This document shows positions 53,404 to 62,770 of a stretch of DNA of 64,000 bases, piece by piece. Positions within the stretch are counted from its first letter, which is position 1, and each line of letters opens with the position of its first letter. The position numbers were made by a program, and so were the translations under genes. Source of the DNA: Sphingobacterium spiritivorum (GTDB lineage: Bacteria > Bacteroidota > Bacteroidia > Sphingobacteriales > Sphingobacteriaceae); NCBI RefSeq assembly GCF_016725325.1, contig NZ_CP068083.1, forward strand, positions 4,278,001-4,342,000, read 5' to 3'. The notes under the pieces are model-generated. The model was not told the origin of the DNA and made no database searches. It saw only the letters and a list, made by a program, of their open reading frames with translations.

Positions 53404-55239
53404 CTATAAGTTGCTTTCTATTGCCCCGACTTTTTCCCTGTAGAGTTCTACCGGTTTATCTAAGAGGACAGCAATAACGGAGAGATGATTGTCCAGACGC
53501 TCATTGGGTACATTGATGTACACAATTCCCGGAATAGCACTCCAGTATAGTTTGTTGTAGATATCATGATCAATCATAGATCCTTCACCTACAACACGGA
53601 TACGTGCAACCGTATTCTTCAATCCCTTTAAGGCAACCGGACCTGTTGGTTTACCCTCAACAAACAGATAGAGCGTCTGTCTGTCTGCTGACAATGCGGT
53701 AAGACCTGCATAATGTCCGTCAGGTATTCCTGCCCCTGTTTCATACAAGGCCTCAGCATGTTTGCTGATCCAGTTTACAATAGCCGGATTTGCTTGCTTT
53801 TGCCCGGGTAAGTTCATGTTTAGGCCATCGATGGTAATACCGTTATTTTTCAGAAGGTTATGACCTGAATAAAGTTGCTTCGAAATCTGATAAACTGCCT
53901 CCTCTGTATTTTTGCTTTTAAGCAAGGTGTTGATATCTGTTGCTGCCGGCTCTGCTTTAATAAAGGTTGGTTTTGTGTCAAAATGAAGTGCCAATACGGT
54001 AACTGCCGGATCAAATTTGACTGTATTCAGATCCAGTGTTATAGCAGATCCGTTTTGTGCGTAAGGAATTTTGATTCCGGATTGTCCGACAACAGTTGCT
54101 CCCTTTAAGGCAGAAGATATACCTGTCAGATGTTCTACACGCTTTACAGCATCCAGATACAGGTAAACTGTCTTTCCATCTTTTGACAGAGAAGATTTGC
54201 CCTGGTAATTTTCAAATGGAATTCCTGCACGTGTACCGTATACAGCTTCTTTGTGAAGTCCGGTCCAGCGACCAAGCTCTTTAAGAATAGACACCTGTTC
54301 CTGTGGAATAGTACCATCTTCTTTGGGGCCAATATCCAGCAGCAGGTTACCGCCCATACTGATACAATCTACCAGTGTACGTACAATCATATTGGGTGTC
54401 TTGTAGTGTTTGTCAAAAGCCTGGTATCCCCAGGAATCATTCATGGTATAACACAGCTCCCAATATGCTGCAGATGGTCTGACAACCGGAATACCCTGTT
54501 CAGGCGTGTCGTAATCCCCGTGATGGTTAAGACGGGAGTTGATAATGATATTCGGATTATATTTACGCAGATTGGCCAGAGTCTGCTGTGCTTTCCATTC
54601 TTCTGAATTGTGTTCCCAATCTCCATCAAACCAGATCAGATCCGGATGATAGCGTTCAGATAATTCATTAAGCTGAGTCTGATAGTATTTAACATAGTTT
54701 GCCCAGCGTTGGGGTTCGTCCTGGAGACTGTAGCGCTTCCTTGTTCGGGTATTTACATCGTAATAAGGATGACTCCAGTCGGGCAATGAATAATATAATC
54801 CGGTCTTAAGTCCGGTTTTTTGTAATGCTTTGACAAAGGGATCTAATACATCCTTTTTCGCCTGTGCATCCTTTTTTATAGTGATAGCTTTCTCTGCTTT
54901 ACTGTCCCACAGGGATACGCCGTCATGATGTTTGGTGGTGATAACTGAATACTTCGCTCCTGCATCGTGTATCAGTTGTGCCCATTCATCCGGTTTATAT
55001 TTCGAAGCAGTAAATCCATTTAGCTGCTTCATATAATTTTCATGATTGATGTAATTGTTGAAAAATGCCCAGGACTCTGAAATTCCCTGTACAGAATAGA
55101 TTCCCCAGTGAATAAATATGCCGAGTTTGGCGTCTTCAAACCACTCCATTTTTTCTTTGTTTTCTGTTGGCTGCTGAGCAGGTGCTGTTAATTGAACAGT
55201 TAACCCAAGCAGTACAGCTATAATAGTTCTCTTCTTCAT
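53404..55239 (-). CDS. GH29 alpha-L-fucosidase, secreted
   Basis: A 611-residue glycoside hydrolase with signal peptide (TIIAVLLGLTVQLTAPAQQ). The family 29 hallmarks are WFEDAKLGIFIHWGIYS (residues 33-49), TTKHHDGVSLWDS (101-113) and the nucleophile D205 in IWFDGDWE. 'SWGYQAFDKHYKTPNMIVRTLVDCIS' continues the catalytic barrel, and the last 280 residues hold two beta domains, as in other Bacteroidota fucosidases. It releases L-fucose from glycans in the periplasm. It shares a transcript with cobB. Confidence 0.95.
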   Translation of the reverse strand: MKKRTIIAVLLGLTVQLTAPAQQPTENKEKMEWFEDAKLGIFIHWGIYSVQGISESWAFFNNYINHENYMKQLNGFTASKYKPDEWAQLIHDAGAKYSVITTKHHDGVSLWDSKAEKAITIKKDAQAKKDVLDPFVKALQKTGLKTGLYYSLPDWSHPYYDVNTRTRKRYSLQDEPQRWANYVKYYQTQLNELSERYHPDLIWFDGDWEHNSEEWKAQQTLANLRKYNPNIIINSRLNHHGDYDTPEQGIPVVRPSAAYWELCYTMNDSWGYQAFDKHYKTPNMIVRTLVDCISMGGNLLLDIGPKEDGTIPQEQVSILKELGRWTGLHKEAVYGTRAGIPFENYQGKSSLSKDGKTVYLYLDAVKRVEHLTGISSALKGATVVGQSGIKIPYAQNGSAITLDLNTVKFDPAVTVLALHFDTKPTFIKAEPAATDINTLLKSKNTEEAVYQISKQLYSGHNLLKNNGITIDGLNMNLPGQKQANPAIVNWISKHAEALYETGAGIPDGHYAGLTALSADRQTLYLFVEGKPTGPVALKGLKNTVARIRVVGEGSMIDHDIYNKLYWSAIPGIVYINVPNERLDNHLSVIAVLLDKPVELYREKVGAIESNL

Positions 55240-55287
55240 TAAGTTTACAAATTAATCAGATGTCTTTAAAAGCATGAAAATTAGAAC

Positions 55288-55322
55288 AAATACCTGATTT
55301 TTCAAACTTAAATCAGGTATTT
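55288..55322. promoter_or_regulatory. Perfect 13-base inverted repeat between divergent genes
   Basis: AAATACCTGATTT (55288-55300) is exactly complementary to AAATCAGGTATTT (55310-55322). It lies between the divergent fucosidase and rnhA starts, where terminators are not expected, so it may be an operator or leader structure. A -7-like box TAACTTTG follows at 55337-55344, directly before the rnhA start. Confidence 0.5.
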
Positions 55323-55350
55323 TAGCGGATTAGAAGTAACTTTGTTACCA

Positions 55351-55851
55351 ATGATCGAATTATATACGGACGGAGCTTCGAGCGGTAATCCGGGACCGGG
55401 AGGTTACGGAACTATTCTGCGCACCCGTTATAGTGGTGAAAATGAAGCATTCAAAGGTAAACTGATTGAGAAAACTTTTTCTGAAGGGTTTCGCAGAACC
55501 ACCAACAATAGGATGGAGTTGATGGCTGTCATTATCGGGCTGGAAGCATTAAAAAGTCCGCAACAGCAGGTAACCATTTATTCAGATTCAAAATATGTTA
55601 TTGACGCCATTGATAAAAAATGGGTTTACGGATGGATACAGAAAGGCTTTCAGGGTAAAAAGAATAAAGATTTGTGGATACGTCTGATGAAAAGTTATAA
55701 GTTACATCAGGTGCGTCTGGTCTGGGTAAAAGGACATGCCGGGCATCCGGATAATGAGCGATGTGATCAACTGGCGGTAGCTGCATCAAAAGATAAAGCG
55801 AACTGGAAGATTGACTCTGTTTTTGAGCAGGAAGAAAAAGCGCTGGGATAA
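55351..55851 (+). CDS. rnhA: Ribonuclease HI
   Basis: A 166-residue RNase H from ATG 55351 (an upstream TTG is less likely). Catalytic residues are visible: the aspartate in LYTDGASSGNPGPGG, the glutamate in TTNNRMELMAV, the aspartate in IYSDSKYV, and the histidine and aspartate in VKGHAGHPDNERCDQLA. It degrades the RNA strand of RNA:DNA hybrids. The basic protrusion after SDSKYV (residues about 88-110) is present. Confidence 0.95.
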   Translation: MIELYTDGASSGNPGPGGYGTILRTRYSGENEAFKGKLIEKTFSEGFRRTTNNRMELMAVIIGLEALKSPQQQVTIYSDSKYVIDAIDKKWVYGWIQKGFQGKKNKDLWIRLMKSYKLHQVRLVWVKGHAGHPDNERCDQLAVAASKDKANWKIDSVFEQEEKALG

Positions 55852-55879
55852 TTATCCCTTACAGATTATATAATGGAAT

Positions 55880-55917
55880 AAAAAAAACGTCATTGCTGGA
55901 GCAATGACGTTTTTTTA
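55880..55917. terminator. Bidirectional terminator between rnhA and trxB
   Basis: ACGTCATTGC pairs with GCAATGACGT around a four-base loop, flanked by an A-run on one side and a T-run on the other, so it can end both convergent transcripts. Confidence 0.93.
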
Positions 55918-55923
55918 TTGAAT

Positions 55924-56880
55924 TTATTCAGCTATAGCGTGCTCTTTAGCAGCTAAATAACGTTCTGCTTCTAATGCAGCCATACAGCCTGTTCCGGCAG
56001 CAGTGATAGCCTGACGGTAAATGTGATCCTGTACGTCTCCACATGCAAATACACCTTCAATATTCGTCTGTGTACTATCTGCTTTAGTGATCAGATATCC
56101 GGTTTCATCCATGTCCAATACACCTGTGAATAGTTCTGTATTTGGTTTGTGTCCGATCGCAACAAAGAAGCCGTCAACAGGAATATCTGTAGTGGCCTGT
56201 GTCTGATTATTGATCACTTTTACACCTGTAACAACCTGACCATCGCCAAGAATTTCAACTGCTTCAGTATTGTAGTGAATTTCAATATTCGGAGTATTCA
56301 TAACACGATGTACCATAGCCTTAGAAGCTCTGAATTCATCACGACGAACTAGCATATGTACTTTCGATGCCAGTTTAGCCAGATAAGTCGCTTCTTCAGC
56401 GGCTGTATCTCCTGCCCCAACAATCGCAACTTCACGGTTTTTAAAGAAAAATCCGTCACAGACAGCGCAGGCAGAGACTCCAAATCCGTTGTATTTCTGC
56501 TCACTTTCCAATCCTAGCCATTTTGCTGTAGCTCCTGTTGAAATAATAACAGTATCTGCAGTAACAACTTTGGACCCATCGATCTCTATCTCTTTTATTT
56601 CGCTTTCCAGATTCACTTTGGTGACATAACCAAACCGAACTTCTGTGCCAAAACGTTCTGCCTGAGATTTGAGATCTTCCATTAACTCCGGACCCATAAT
56701 ACCTTTTGGATATCCCGGAAAATTATCTACATCTGTAGTTTGTGTCAATTGTCCTCCCGGTACCAGACCAGTATATATAACTGGTTTGAGGTCAGCACGC
56801 GCTGCATAGATAGCAGCAGTATAACCTGCAGGACCTGAACCGATAATCAAACATTTGATATGTTCTCTTTCTTGTGACAT
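55924..56880 (-). CDS. trxB: Thioredoxin reductase
   Basis: A 318-residue NADPH-dependent flavoprotein. FAD motif GSGPAGYTAAIYAAR is at about residue 13, the redox-active pair is CAVCDG, the NADPH motif is 'VAIVGAGDTAAEEATYLAK', and the C-terminal FAD contact is VFACGDVQD. It reduces thioredoxin, which can serve the Gpx and APS reductase seen elsewhere in the window. It lies 43 bases after the DnaQ-like gene. Confidence 0.96.
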   Translation of the reverse strand: MSQEREHIKCLIIGSGPAGYTAAIYAARADLKPVIYTGLVPGGQLTQTTDVDNFPGYPKGIMGPELMEDLKSQAERFGTEVRFGYVTKVNLESEIKEIEIDGSKVVTADTVIISTGATAKWLGLESEQKYNGFGVSACAVCDGFFFKNREVAIVGAGDTAAEEATYLAKLASKVHMLVRRDEFRASKAMVHRVMNTPNIEIHYNTEAVEILGDGQVVTGVKVINNQTQATTDIPVDGFFVAIGHKPNTELFTGVLDMDETGYLITKADSTQTNIEGVFACGDVQDHIYRQAITAAGTGCMAALEAERYLAAKEHAIAE

Positions 56881-56923
56881 ATAATTATGAATAATAGTTA
56901 TTTGTATGATTTATATTATCTTT

Positions 56924-57874
56924 TTATTTACCAAATTTACTTTGCAGATCTTTTAACATATCCGTAGTAATGGCCTTACCTTTTGACGGATTGTTTTTCT
57001 GCTGAAAATCTTTTTTCACCTGTTTTTTTTCTTCAGGTGTGGAAGCTGGTATTGGAGCAGCTGACTTTCTGTTTTCTTTAAACCGTGTCCATATCCGCTC
57101 CAGGCATTTTTTCGTGTATAGTGGAAAGTCACCCTGCATCATCCATGAATAGTAACTTGGCTCTATTTCAAATACATTTTCTACGGGACGCCCCTTGTGC
57201 TTGCCAAAACTGAAAACCTCTACACCGTCTTCGTTATATACAATACGACCTGCAAAATCCACGGGCTTGCTCAGATTCGTAAACGCATGCAGTGCTTCTA
57301 CATCATTCACTACAGGCTTACTCTGGTTACCATGCTTATCCTCAAATATAACATCTTCATAACGGCTCAACTGTGCCTTTAACACTTCGTATGTTGCAGT
57401 GACATCCGCTTCTGCCGTATGTGCATTATTCAGATCCTGATCGCAATAGAATTTGTATGCAGCTTTTAGTGTGCGCTGCTCCATTTGATGAAAGATATTC
57501 TGAACGTCGACAAAATTTCTGCCTTCCAGTGAGAAGTCTATATTTGCACGTAAAAATTCTTCCATTAGCATCGGAACATCAAACTTATTGGAATTATAAC
57601 CTGCCAGATCCGCATCTCCTATAAAATCTGCTATCTCCTGCCCCAGTTCTTTAAATGAAGGAAGGTCTTTTACATCTTCATCGTAGATACCATGAAACAT
57701 AGATGATTCAGCTGGAATAGGCATTCCCGGATTAATACGGTGCGTCAGCACTTCTTTATTACCGTCAGGCATCACCTTTAGAATAGAGATCTCAACAATA
57801 CGATCTAAAGGGATGTTTACACCAGTGGTTTCTAAGTCAAAAAATGCCAATGGTCTTTTTAATTTCAGTTCCAT
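56924..57874 (-). CDS. DnaQ-like 3'-5' exonuclease
   Basis: A 316-residue DEDDh-type exonuclease. DLETTGV (D18, E20 region), 'AGYNSNKFDVPML' and 'NNAHTAEADVTATYEVL' with H and D supply the catalytic residues. The C-terminal part 'FGKHKGRPVENVFEIEPSYYSWMMQGDF' resembles the DUF3820 (quorum-sensing-regulated virulence factor) module, seen in many such proteins in Bacteroidota. It could be a polymerase III epsilon subunit or a stand-alone repair exonuclease. Confidence 0.92.
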   Translation of the reverse strand: MELKLKRPLAFFDLETTGVNIPLDRIVEISILKVMPDGNKEVLTHRINPGMPIPAESSMFHGIYDEDVKDLPSFKELGQEIADFIGDADLAGYNSNKFDVPMLMEEFLRANIDFSLEGRNFVDVQNIFHQMEQRTLKAAYKFYCDQDLNNAHTAEADVTATYEVLKAQLSRYEDVIFEDKHGNQSKPVVNDVEALHAFTNLSKPVDFAGRIVYNEDGVEVFSFGKHKGRPVENVFEIEPSYYSWMMQGDFPLYTKKCLERIWTRFKENRKSAAPIPASTPEEKKQVKKDFQQKNNPSKGKAITTDMLKDLQSKFGK

Positions 57875-58053
57875 GAATGAATGTTTCTAGCTAAATTATA
57901 CAAAAATACAAAGTAAAGTTTCAAATATGGCATTATCATTTCAGAATGACAATAGCATTATAAATTTAAATTAAATATAAAAATCTATCTGGGCATACAA
58001 CTTGTGTAACAGTGCATTTTCAGCACTATTGTTTCATTCGTATTATAATAAAC

Positions 58054-58085
58054 AACAAAAGGGAACTATCTAGCTCCCTTTTGTT
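58054..58085 (-). terminator. Terminator hairpin in the 57875-58105 gap
   Basis: AACAAAAGGGA pairs with TCCCTTTTGTT around a ten-base loop. It lies 20 bases past the stop of the SRPBCC gene (minus strand), so it probably ends the pyrE transcript. The rest of the gap is AT-rich with no gene. Confidence 0.65.
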
Positions 58086-58105
58086 TACGTTATAAAATAT
58101 TAGTA

Positions 58106-58504
58106 TTATCCTAACAGTTCTTTTAGTTTTGCTGTCTGATGATCCGCTAATTTCTGAAGCGGACCTGAAGCCAGCATTTTCATCATCATATTCAAATCTG
58201 CTTCTATCACAAAGTTAGCTTTTGTTTCGGTTTCTGATACGGATATCAGTCTCCAGCGAAGCGTCAGATCAAAGGGTGCTTTTTCACTGGGTACAGCTAC
58301 TATTTCTTCATTGGGAGTCCGCAGTTCTATCTTCAAAGCCAGCTTGGCCATATTTTGGATAGTAAATCTGGCTTCGTCTGCTGTAGATGACCAATTGTAA
58401 ATATTTTCAGGCATCAGTCCTTCGTGATTATTGAAGTCTGCCAAAAACAGATATACTTCAGCTATAGACTTATTGATTTCTGTATTACTTTGAATAATGG
58501 TCAT
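58106..58504 (-). CDS. SRPBCC-fold (START-like) protein
   Basis: A 132-residue protein with the helix-grip order: N-terminal strand and helix (SNTEINKSIAEVYLFLADFNNHEGL), a curved beta sheet in the middle, and a long C-terminal helix (LASGPLQKLADHQTAKLKELL). It binds a small hydrophobic ligand in other members. It follows pyrE with an 18-base gap in what looks like a conserved pair. Confidence 0.85.
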   Translation of the reverse strand: MTIIQSNTEINKSIAEVYLFLADFNNHEGLMPENIYNWSSTADEARFTIQNMAKLALKIELRTPNEEIVAVPSEKAPFDLTLRWRLISVSETETKANFVIEADLNMMMKMLASGPLQKLADHQTAKLKELLG

Positions 58505-58522
58505 CTTTTATAAAATTTAACG

Positions 58523-59170
58523 TTATACCGTTGCTTCCCATGTAGATGGGCTTACGCGCCATTGTCTCAGGATATCAACATCTTCTTCCATAATGTAGTT
58601 GCGTTCTGCTGCTACCTGAATTAAGGCATTATAATCACATAGGCTGAAAAAAGCACATTTGGCTTCTGCGAAATTCTGTACAGCTTCATCAAAGCCATAG
58701 CTGAATATAGACACAAGACCAACTACATTACAACCCGCTTCACGCAGAGCTTTTACGGCCTGAAGACTGCTTTTTCCTGTAGATACCAAATCTTCCACTA
58801 CCACCACGCGCTGTCCGCTCACTACTTCACCTTCAATAAGATTCTGGCGACCGTGATCTTTTGCGCTGCTACGAACATAAGTAAATGGTAAGCCCAAATC
58901 CTGAGCTACTAATACTCCCTGAGGAATACCTGCAGTGGCAACTCCGGAAATCATATCGACACTTCCAAACTCCTCCTGAATGAGTTTAGAAAGTTTTTGT
59001 CTGATGTAAGTACGGATAGCCGGATAAGACAATGTAATACGATTATCACAATAAATTGGTGATCTCCATCCCGAAGCCCATGTAAAAGGACTTTTAGGTT
59101 GCAATTTAATTGCTTTAATTTGCAGTAAGGATTCAGCAACTTTTTGTTCAACCTCATTTAAATTATTCAT
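58523..59170 (-). CDS. pyrE: Orotate phosphoribosyltransferase
   Basis: A 215-residue PRTase that makes orotidine monophosphate in pyrimidine synthesis. The PRPP loop is 'VVVVEDLVSTGKSSLQA' and the N-terminal 'SPFTWASGWRSPIYCDNRITL' with 'MISGVATAGIPQGVLVA' is typical. The length matches PyrE. It starts only 22 bases from the divergent NUDIX gene. Confidence 0.96.
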   Translation of the reverse strand: MNNLNEVEQKVAESLLQIKAIKLQPKSPFTWASGWRSPIYCDNRITLSYPAIRTYIRQKLSKLIQEEFGSVDMISGVATAGIPQGVLVAQDLGLPFTYVRSSAKDHGRQNLIEGEVVSGQRVVVVEDLVSTGKSSLQAVKALREAGCNVVGLVSIFSYGFDEAVQNFAEAKCAFFSLCDYNALIQVAAERNYIMEEDVDILRQWRVSPSTWEATV

Positions 59171-59192
59171 GCAGCAAATTTATAAAATTTAT

Positions 59193-59780
59193 ATGAACCA
59201 ATCTGTTTTAATTTTGACAGATTTCGTTCCTAAGAACATTGAAAACCCTCAAACAATTGGCATTCAAGAAATTGACCTGGAAAAACTTTTCACGCAGTCT
59301 TCGCAGAGTACCGAACCTATAACTTATCTGTATATCCATCCGGAATTTGAAGTAGTTTTTAAAAAAATATTGGATAAGGCAAAAATTATTAAGGCTGCCG
59401 GTGGTTTGGTTGAAAATGGTGAAGGAGGATATCTTTTCATTTTCCGATTAGGACACTGGGACCTACCAAAAGGAAAGGTTGAAGAAGCTGAAAAAATGAA
59501 AGTTGCAGCTGTGCGTGAAGTGGAGGAAGAGACAGGCGTTAAAATTGATTATCTGGGTCCAAGACTTATTACTACCTATCATACTTATTATATGCGCGGT
59601 AAATTTGTGCTGAAAGCAACCAATTGGTATCGCATGGGAATTAATAAAGTTCCTAAATTAATTCCACAGCATGAAGAGGATATTACAGAGGCAGAATGGC
59701 TCACTCCTTCCCGATTGAAAAAAGTAAGAGAAAATACCTATCCGCTGATTCTGGATGTAATCAAAAAAATCAGAAAATAA
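59193..59780 (+). CDS. NUDIX hydrolase
   Basis: A 195-residue pyrophosphohydrolase from ATG 59193. An earlier ATG at 59169 would overlap the pyrE start. The Nudix box is G-x5-E-x7-REVEEE-x-GV: 'GKVEEAEKMKVAAVREVEEETGV', split here as GKVEEAE and REVEEETGV. The N-terminal 50 residues are specific to this Bacteroidota subgroup. The substrate is unknown. It diverges from pyrE. Confidence 0.92.
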   Translation: MNQSVLILTDFVPKNIENPQTIGIQEIDLEKLFTQSSQSTEPITYLYIHPEFEVVFKKILDKAKIIKAAGGLVENGEGGYLFIFRLGHWDLPKGKVEEAEKMKVAAVREVEEETGVKIDYLGPRLITTYHTYYMRGKFVLKATNWYRMGINKVPKLIPQHEEDITEAEWLTPSRLKKVRENTYPLILDVIKKIRK

Positions 59781-59790
59781 TACAAAATAA

Positions 59791-59815
59791 ACGGGCAGCG
59801 ATTAGGGCTGCCCGT
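59791..59815. terminator. Hairpin between convergent NUDIX and Spy-like genes
   Basis: ACGGGCAGC pairs exactly with GCTGCCCGT around a seven-base loop. The T-run is short, so termination is probable but not certain. Confidence 0.7.
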
Positions 59816-59866
59816 CTGTTAAACTAACTAAACTAAATTAAAATGTATCGGAATATGAACTTAATA

Positions 59867-60328
59867 TTATAATGAAGTTTTATCTTCAGCAGGAGCTGTT
59901 TTTTCAGCTTTCTTACTTCTGCGCTCACCGTCCATTTTACGTTTTCCTTTCATATGGTCTCCGCGTTGCGCACGTTTCTCTTTAAGGATATTTTGTTGTT
60001 CAGGAGTCAGTACTTTATTAAGCTCTTCCTGATTTTGTTTCATTCCTTCACGGAAAGCTTCCCGACCGGCTTTCTGATCCGTCATAACCTCTTTTTGTTT
60101 TTGAGCACTTTTCAACTGGATAGCATAGACTTGTTTCTTTTGTGCTTCTGTAAATTTCAGATCCTTATCCAATCGCTCCGTCTGTAGGGTTGCCATTTCT
60201 TCCGGAGTTTTATTTATCATTTTTTCACCTCGATCTGTTCTTTTTACAGGTTTACTTTGAACTTCCTGAGCATAAGTAGCAAATGTCAATCCGGACATAA
60301 GACCTACCAATAATAGCATTTTTTTCAT
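59867..60328 (-). CDS. Spy/CpxP- or DUF4890-like periplasmic protein
   Basis: A 153-residue helical protein with signal peptide (LLLVGLMSGLTFATYAQ). The mature part has two LTxxQ-like motifs in helices ('LKFTEAQKKQVYAI', 'LTPEQQNILKEK') and a strongly basic tail. These resemble Spy/CpxP and the Bacteroidota DUF4890 proteins, which are associated with envelope stress or metal sensing. The 60329-60490 gap upstream holds no gene. Confidence 0.82.
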   Translation of the reverse strand: MKKMLLLVGLMSGLTFATYAQEVQSKPVKRTDRGEKMINKTPEEMATLQTERLDKDLKFTEAQKKQVYAIQLKSAQKQKEVMTDQKAGREAFREGMKQNQEELNKVLTPEQQNILKEKRAQRGDHMKGKRKMDGERRSKKAEKTAPAEDKTSL

Positions 60329-60490
60329 CTTCGATTTTTTTTAGTAATCAATGAACTAATTTTATCTAATAGATCGATCGGAAGCCCTAAAGTTTAATGT
60401 ACTATTGTTAAAAGATGTTAAGAGAAATTTTACTTTTGATAATGGAAAGAAGAAAGTTAAGTTCTTTATTATCAATGGATGTGGAGAGAT

Positions 60491-61018
60491 CTATTTGCCA
60501 GTGTCATTTAATTGATAAGGAGGTTTAGTACGCAAATCAAGCACCAGTCCGGTTTCGGTGATATATTCTATTTCGATTACCTTTCCTTCCAATTCTTTAC
60601 CGTATTTTGGTAAATCCTTATCCTGCTGGTAGCCAATACTACCATAACTGTGATAAATCAGAAAATCATTAATAGAATCAGCTCCTGTAGCTTCGGCTTC
60701 TTCCTTCAGTCTTATATAAACGGAAGTGTATTTCAATTTATATCCAGAACCTTCTATACGGACTTCCTCTACAATTTGTCTGCGAATCGTTTTATGGTTT
60801 CCGGTGACAGAGGGATGTTTCCATGCGACCAGAGAGACAATTGTATAGACTGTTAGTACAGCAGCACAGACAAGCAGGCCGATTAATATTTTTCCGAATA
60901 TCCAGGTTATAATAACAGCCATAGCACACATTTGCACAGGAACAATCCAGAAATTGAAGCGGGATTTCTTTTTTAATCGTTTAAGTTCATCTTGAGATAG
61001 CGAAACTAATTGCTGCAT
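60491..61018 (-). CDS. Membrane protein of unknown function
   Basis: A 175-residue protein from ATG 61018; the longer form would start at a TTG. Two membrane helices follow a charged N-terminus (FWIVPVQMCAMAVIITWIF, and KILIGLLVCAAVLTVYTIVSLVA). The C-terminal half is soluble, with strands such as 'SGYKLKYTSVYIRLKE'. I do not recognise the family. Confidence 0.7.
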   Translation of the reverse strand: MQQLVSLSQDELKRLKKKSRFNFWIVPVQMCAMAVIITWIFGKILIGLLVCAAVLTVYTIVSLVAWKHPSVTGNHKTIRRQIVEEVRIEGSGYKLKYTSVYIRLKEEAEATGADSINDFLIYHSYGSIGYQQDKDLPKYGKELEGKVIEIEYITETGLVLDLRTKPPYQLNDTGK

Positions 61019-61162
61019 ATTCACCAAAAATAGATAAAATAGGAATGTCTACGTTTCCCTGAATCCGGGGATTTTGGCAATCCTTTAGGTTTCAAAATGA
61101 AAAGAGGTATTATTGATATAATAAGATACTTGTTACAAGACTTATCTTCTCCATACTATTTC

Positions 61163-62419
61163 TTAGTGTTGACTATTTGACAGCGCCAGGCGTTCCACTT
61201 CCTTTTGAAGCATCTGCTTTTCAATTAAAGATTTGGTCAGTTTAATAGCCTGTCTGTAATGTACCATTGATTTGTCAATATCCGCGGGAGTATGCAGATA
61301 GCCCATCAGCGCTTCGTAGTAACTATTTTTGATTAATTTATGTTCTTTAGCTTCTAGTATTGCTTTATCTTTCCCATATACCTGCGCAAAAGCAAAGACT
61401 CTGTTTAGTGCTGCTATTGGAGAGGATTCCATTAAAATAAGCTGATCATACAGTTGTAATATATTTGTCCATTTAGTAACTGTCTCTGTGGTATGCCAGT
61501 AGGCAATGGCAGCCTCTAAATGATATTTTGTAGGAGAACTGGCGGAATTTGCTGTAGCATGTACGAGATAATAATTTCCACGCTGTATCAGCGATTGATC
61601 CCATAAGCTTTTGTCCTGATCATCAAAAAGTATACTCTCCCCGTTCACTCCTGCCCTTGCTTCCAGTCTTGAACTCTGAAAACACATCAATGCGAGCAGC
61701 GCATTTGTCTGTGCTGTATTTGTTATCGGATTTTCAGTTAAGAATAAGGTTAGTCTTGCGGCTTCAGAACAAAGGTCAGTTTTGATTTGTTTTTTTCCGG
61801 ATTTTGAAAAGTAGCCTTCATTAAACAAGAGGTATAATGTTTTGAGAACAGCTTCCAGTCTGGATTTAATTTGTGATTCGGTTAATCCGCTGATCTGAAA
61901 ACTGTTATTCCGAAGAAGAGTTCTTGCACGATGCAGCCGTTTTTTCACAGTCTCAGCAGGTATTAAAAAGGCATTGGCGATTTCTTCTATACTGAATCCG
62001 CAAAGAATTTGCAGCGCAAGACAAATCTGGCTTTCTTGTGAATTTGCAGGATTACAAACAGCAAAGATCATAGCCAGCTGACTGTCTGCAATTAATTCGT
62101 CGCTGTATTCAAATTCATGCTCAGCTTCAGGCATATCGGATTTTATTTCCTTTTTGATCCGGGATTCAAAAATGTCTCTGTGTTTGAAGTAATCTTTTGT
62201 TTTATTTTTTGCTACAGTATAGAGCCAGGCTGTTGGATTTTCAGGGACACCATTAATTGCCCAGTATTCAGAGGCTTTCAGGAAAGTATCATTTGCAATA
62301 TCTTCTGCCATTTCAATATCATGTAAACCAAAATGACGGCATAGAACAGCCGTCATTTTAGCATATTCCTGTCGGAATAAGTGAGGTAAAAGATCGTTAT
62401 GTACTTCTTTATCAGACAA
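61163..62419 (-). CDS. ECF-type sigma factor with C-terminal helical repeat extension (ECF42-like)
   Basis: A 418-residue sigma factor. Region 2 is 'AKMTAVLCRHFGLHDIEMAEDIANDTFLKA', region 4 is 'ILCGFSIEEIANAFLIPAETVKKRLHRARTLL'. After region 4, about 220 residues form TPR-like helical pairs, typical of the ECF42 group (DUF6596-type). These groups are known to lack an anti-sigma factor and to lie beside YCII/DGPF-domain genes, exactly as here. The operon is YCII, ABM, sigma on the minus strand. Confidence 0.92.
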   Translation of the reverse strand: MSDKEVHNDLLPHLFRQEYAKMTAVLCRHFGLHDIEMAEDIANDTFLKASEYWAINGVPENPTAWLYTVAKNKTKDYFKHRDIFESRIKKEIKSDMPEAEHEFEYSDELIADSQLAMIFAVCNPANSQESQICLALQILCGFSIEEIANAFLIPAETVKKRLHRARTLLRNNSFQISGLTESQIKSRLEAVLKTLYLLFNEGYFSKSGKKQIKTDLCSEAARLTLFLTENPITNTAQTNALLALMCFQSSRLEARAGVNGESILFDDQDKSLWDQSLIQRGNYYLVHATANSASSPTKYHLEAAIAYWHTTETVTKWTNILQLYDQLILMESSPIAALNRVFAFAQVYGKDKAILEAKEHKLIKNSYYEALMGYLHTPADIDKSMVHYRQAIKLTKSLIEKQMLQKEVERLALSNSQH

Positions 62420-62441
62420 TGTTCACACCTTTCTTAATACG

Positions 62442-62747
62442 TTATCGTGTATCTTCTGAATTTCCAATGAAATTTAAAAATTCAATCTGAGGTTCAGAAG
62501 CCAGGTTTTTATCCCGCTGCTCCTGAAAATGTATAAAACTTGCCGTATTCAGCAATTCCTGCTGGATATCCTTATTCTGATACTGAGAAAGGTGGACAAA
62601 TGTATCACCATCTTCTTTTTGAAATACTGAATACAGAAACTGCGTATTGTCCAATTTTTTAAAGTCTGTCAGGAAATTTTGTATCCTTTCTTTATTGGTA
62701 TTTACATATTCACGGTTTACAGTATACGTTACTTTTACTACGATCAT
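62442..62747 (-). CDS. Antibiotic biosynthesis monooxygenase (ABM)-like small protein
   Basis: A 101-residue ferredoxin-like protein. 'VVKVTYTVNREYVNTNKERIQNFLTDFKKL' and 'TFVHLSQYQNKDIQQELLNTASFIHFQEQRD' show the alpha/beta order of the dimeric ABM fold. It lies 22 bases before the sigma gene and 23 bases after the YCII gene, probably in the same transcript. Confidence 0.82.
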   Translation of the reverse strand: MIVVKVTYTVNREYVNTNKERIQNFLTDFKKLDNTQFLYSVFQKEDGDTFVHLSQYQNKDIQQELLNTASFIHFQEQRDKNLASEPQIEFLNFIGNSEDTR

Positions 62748-62770
62748 AAAAAACTTTTTTTTCAGGATTG

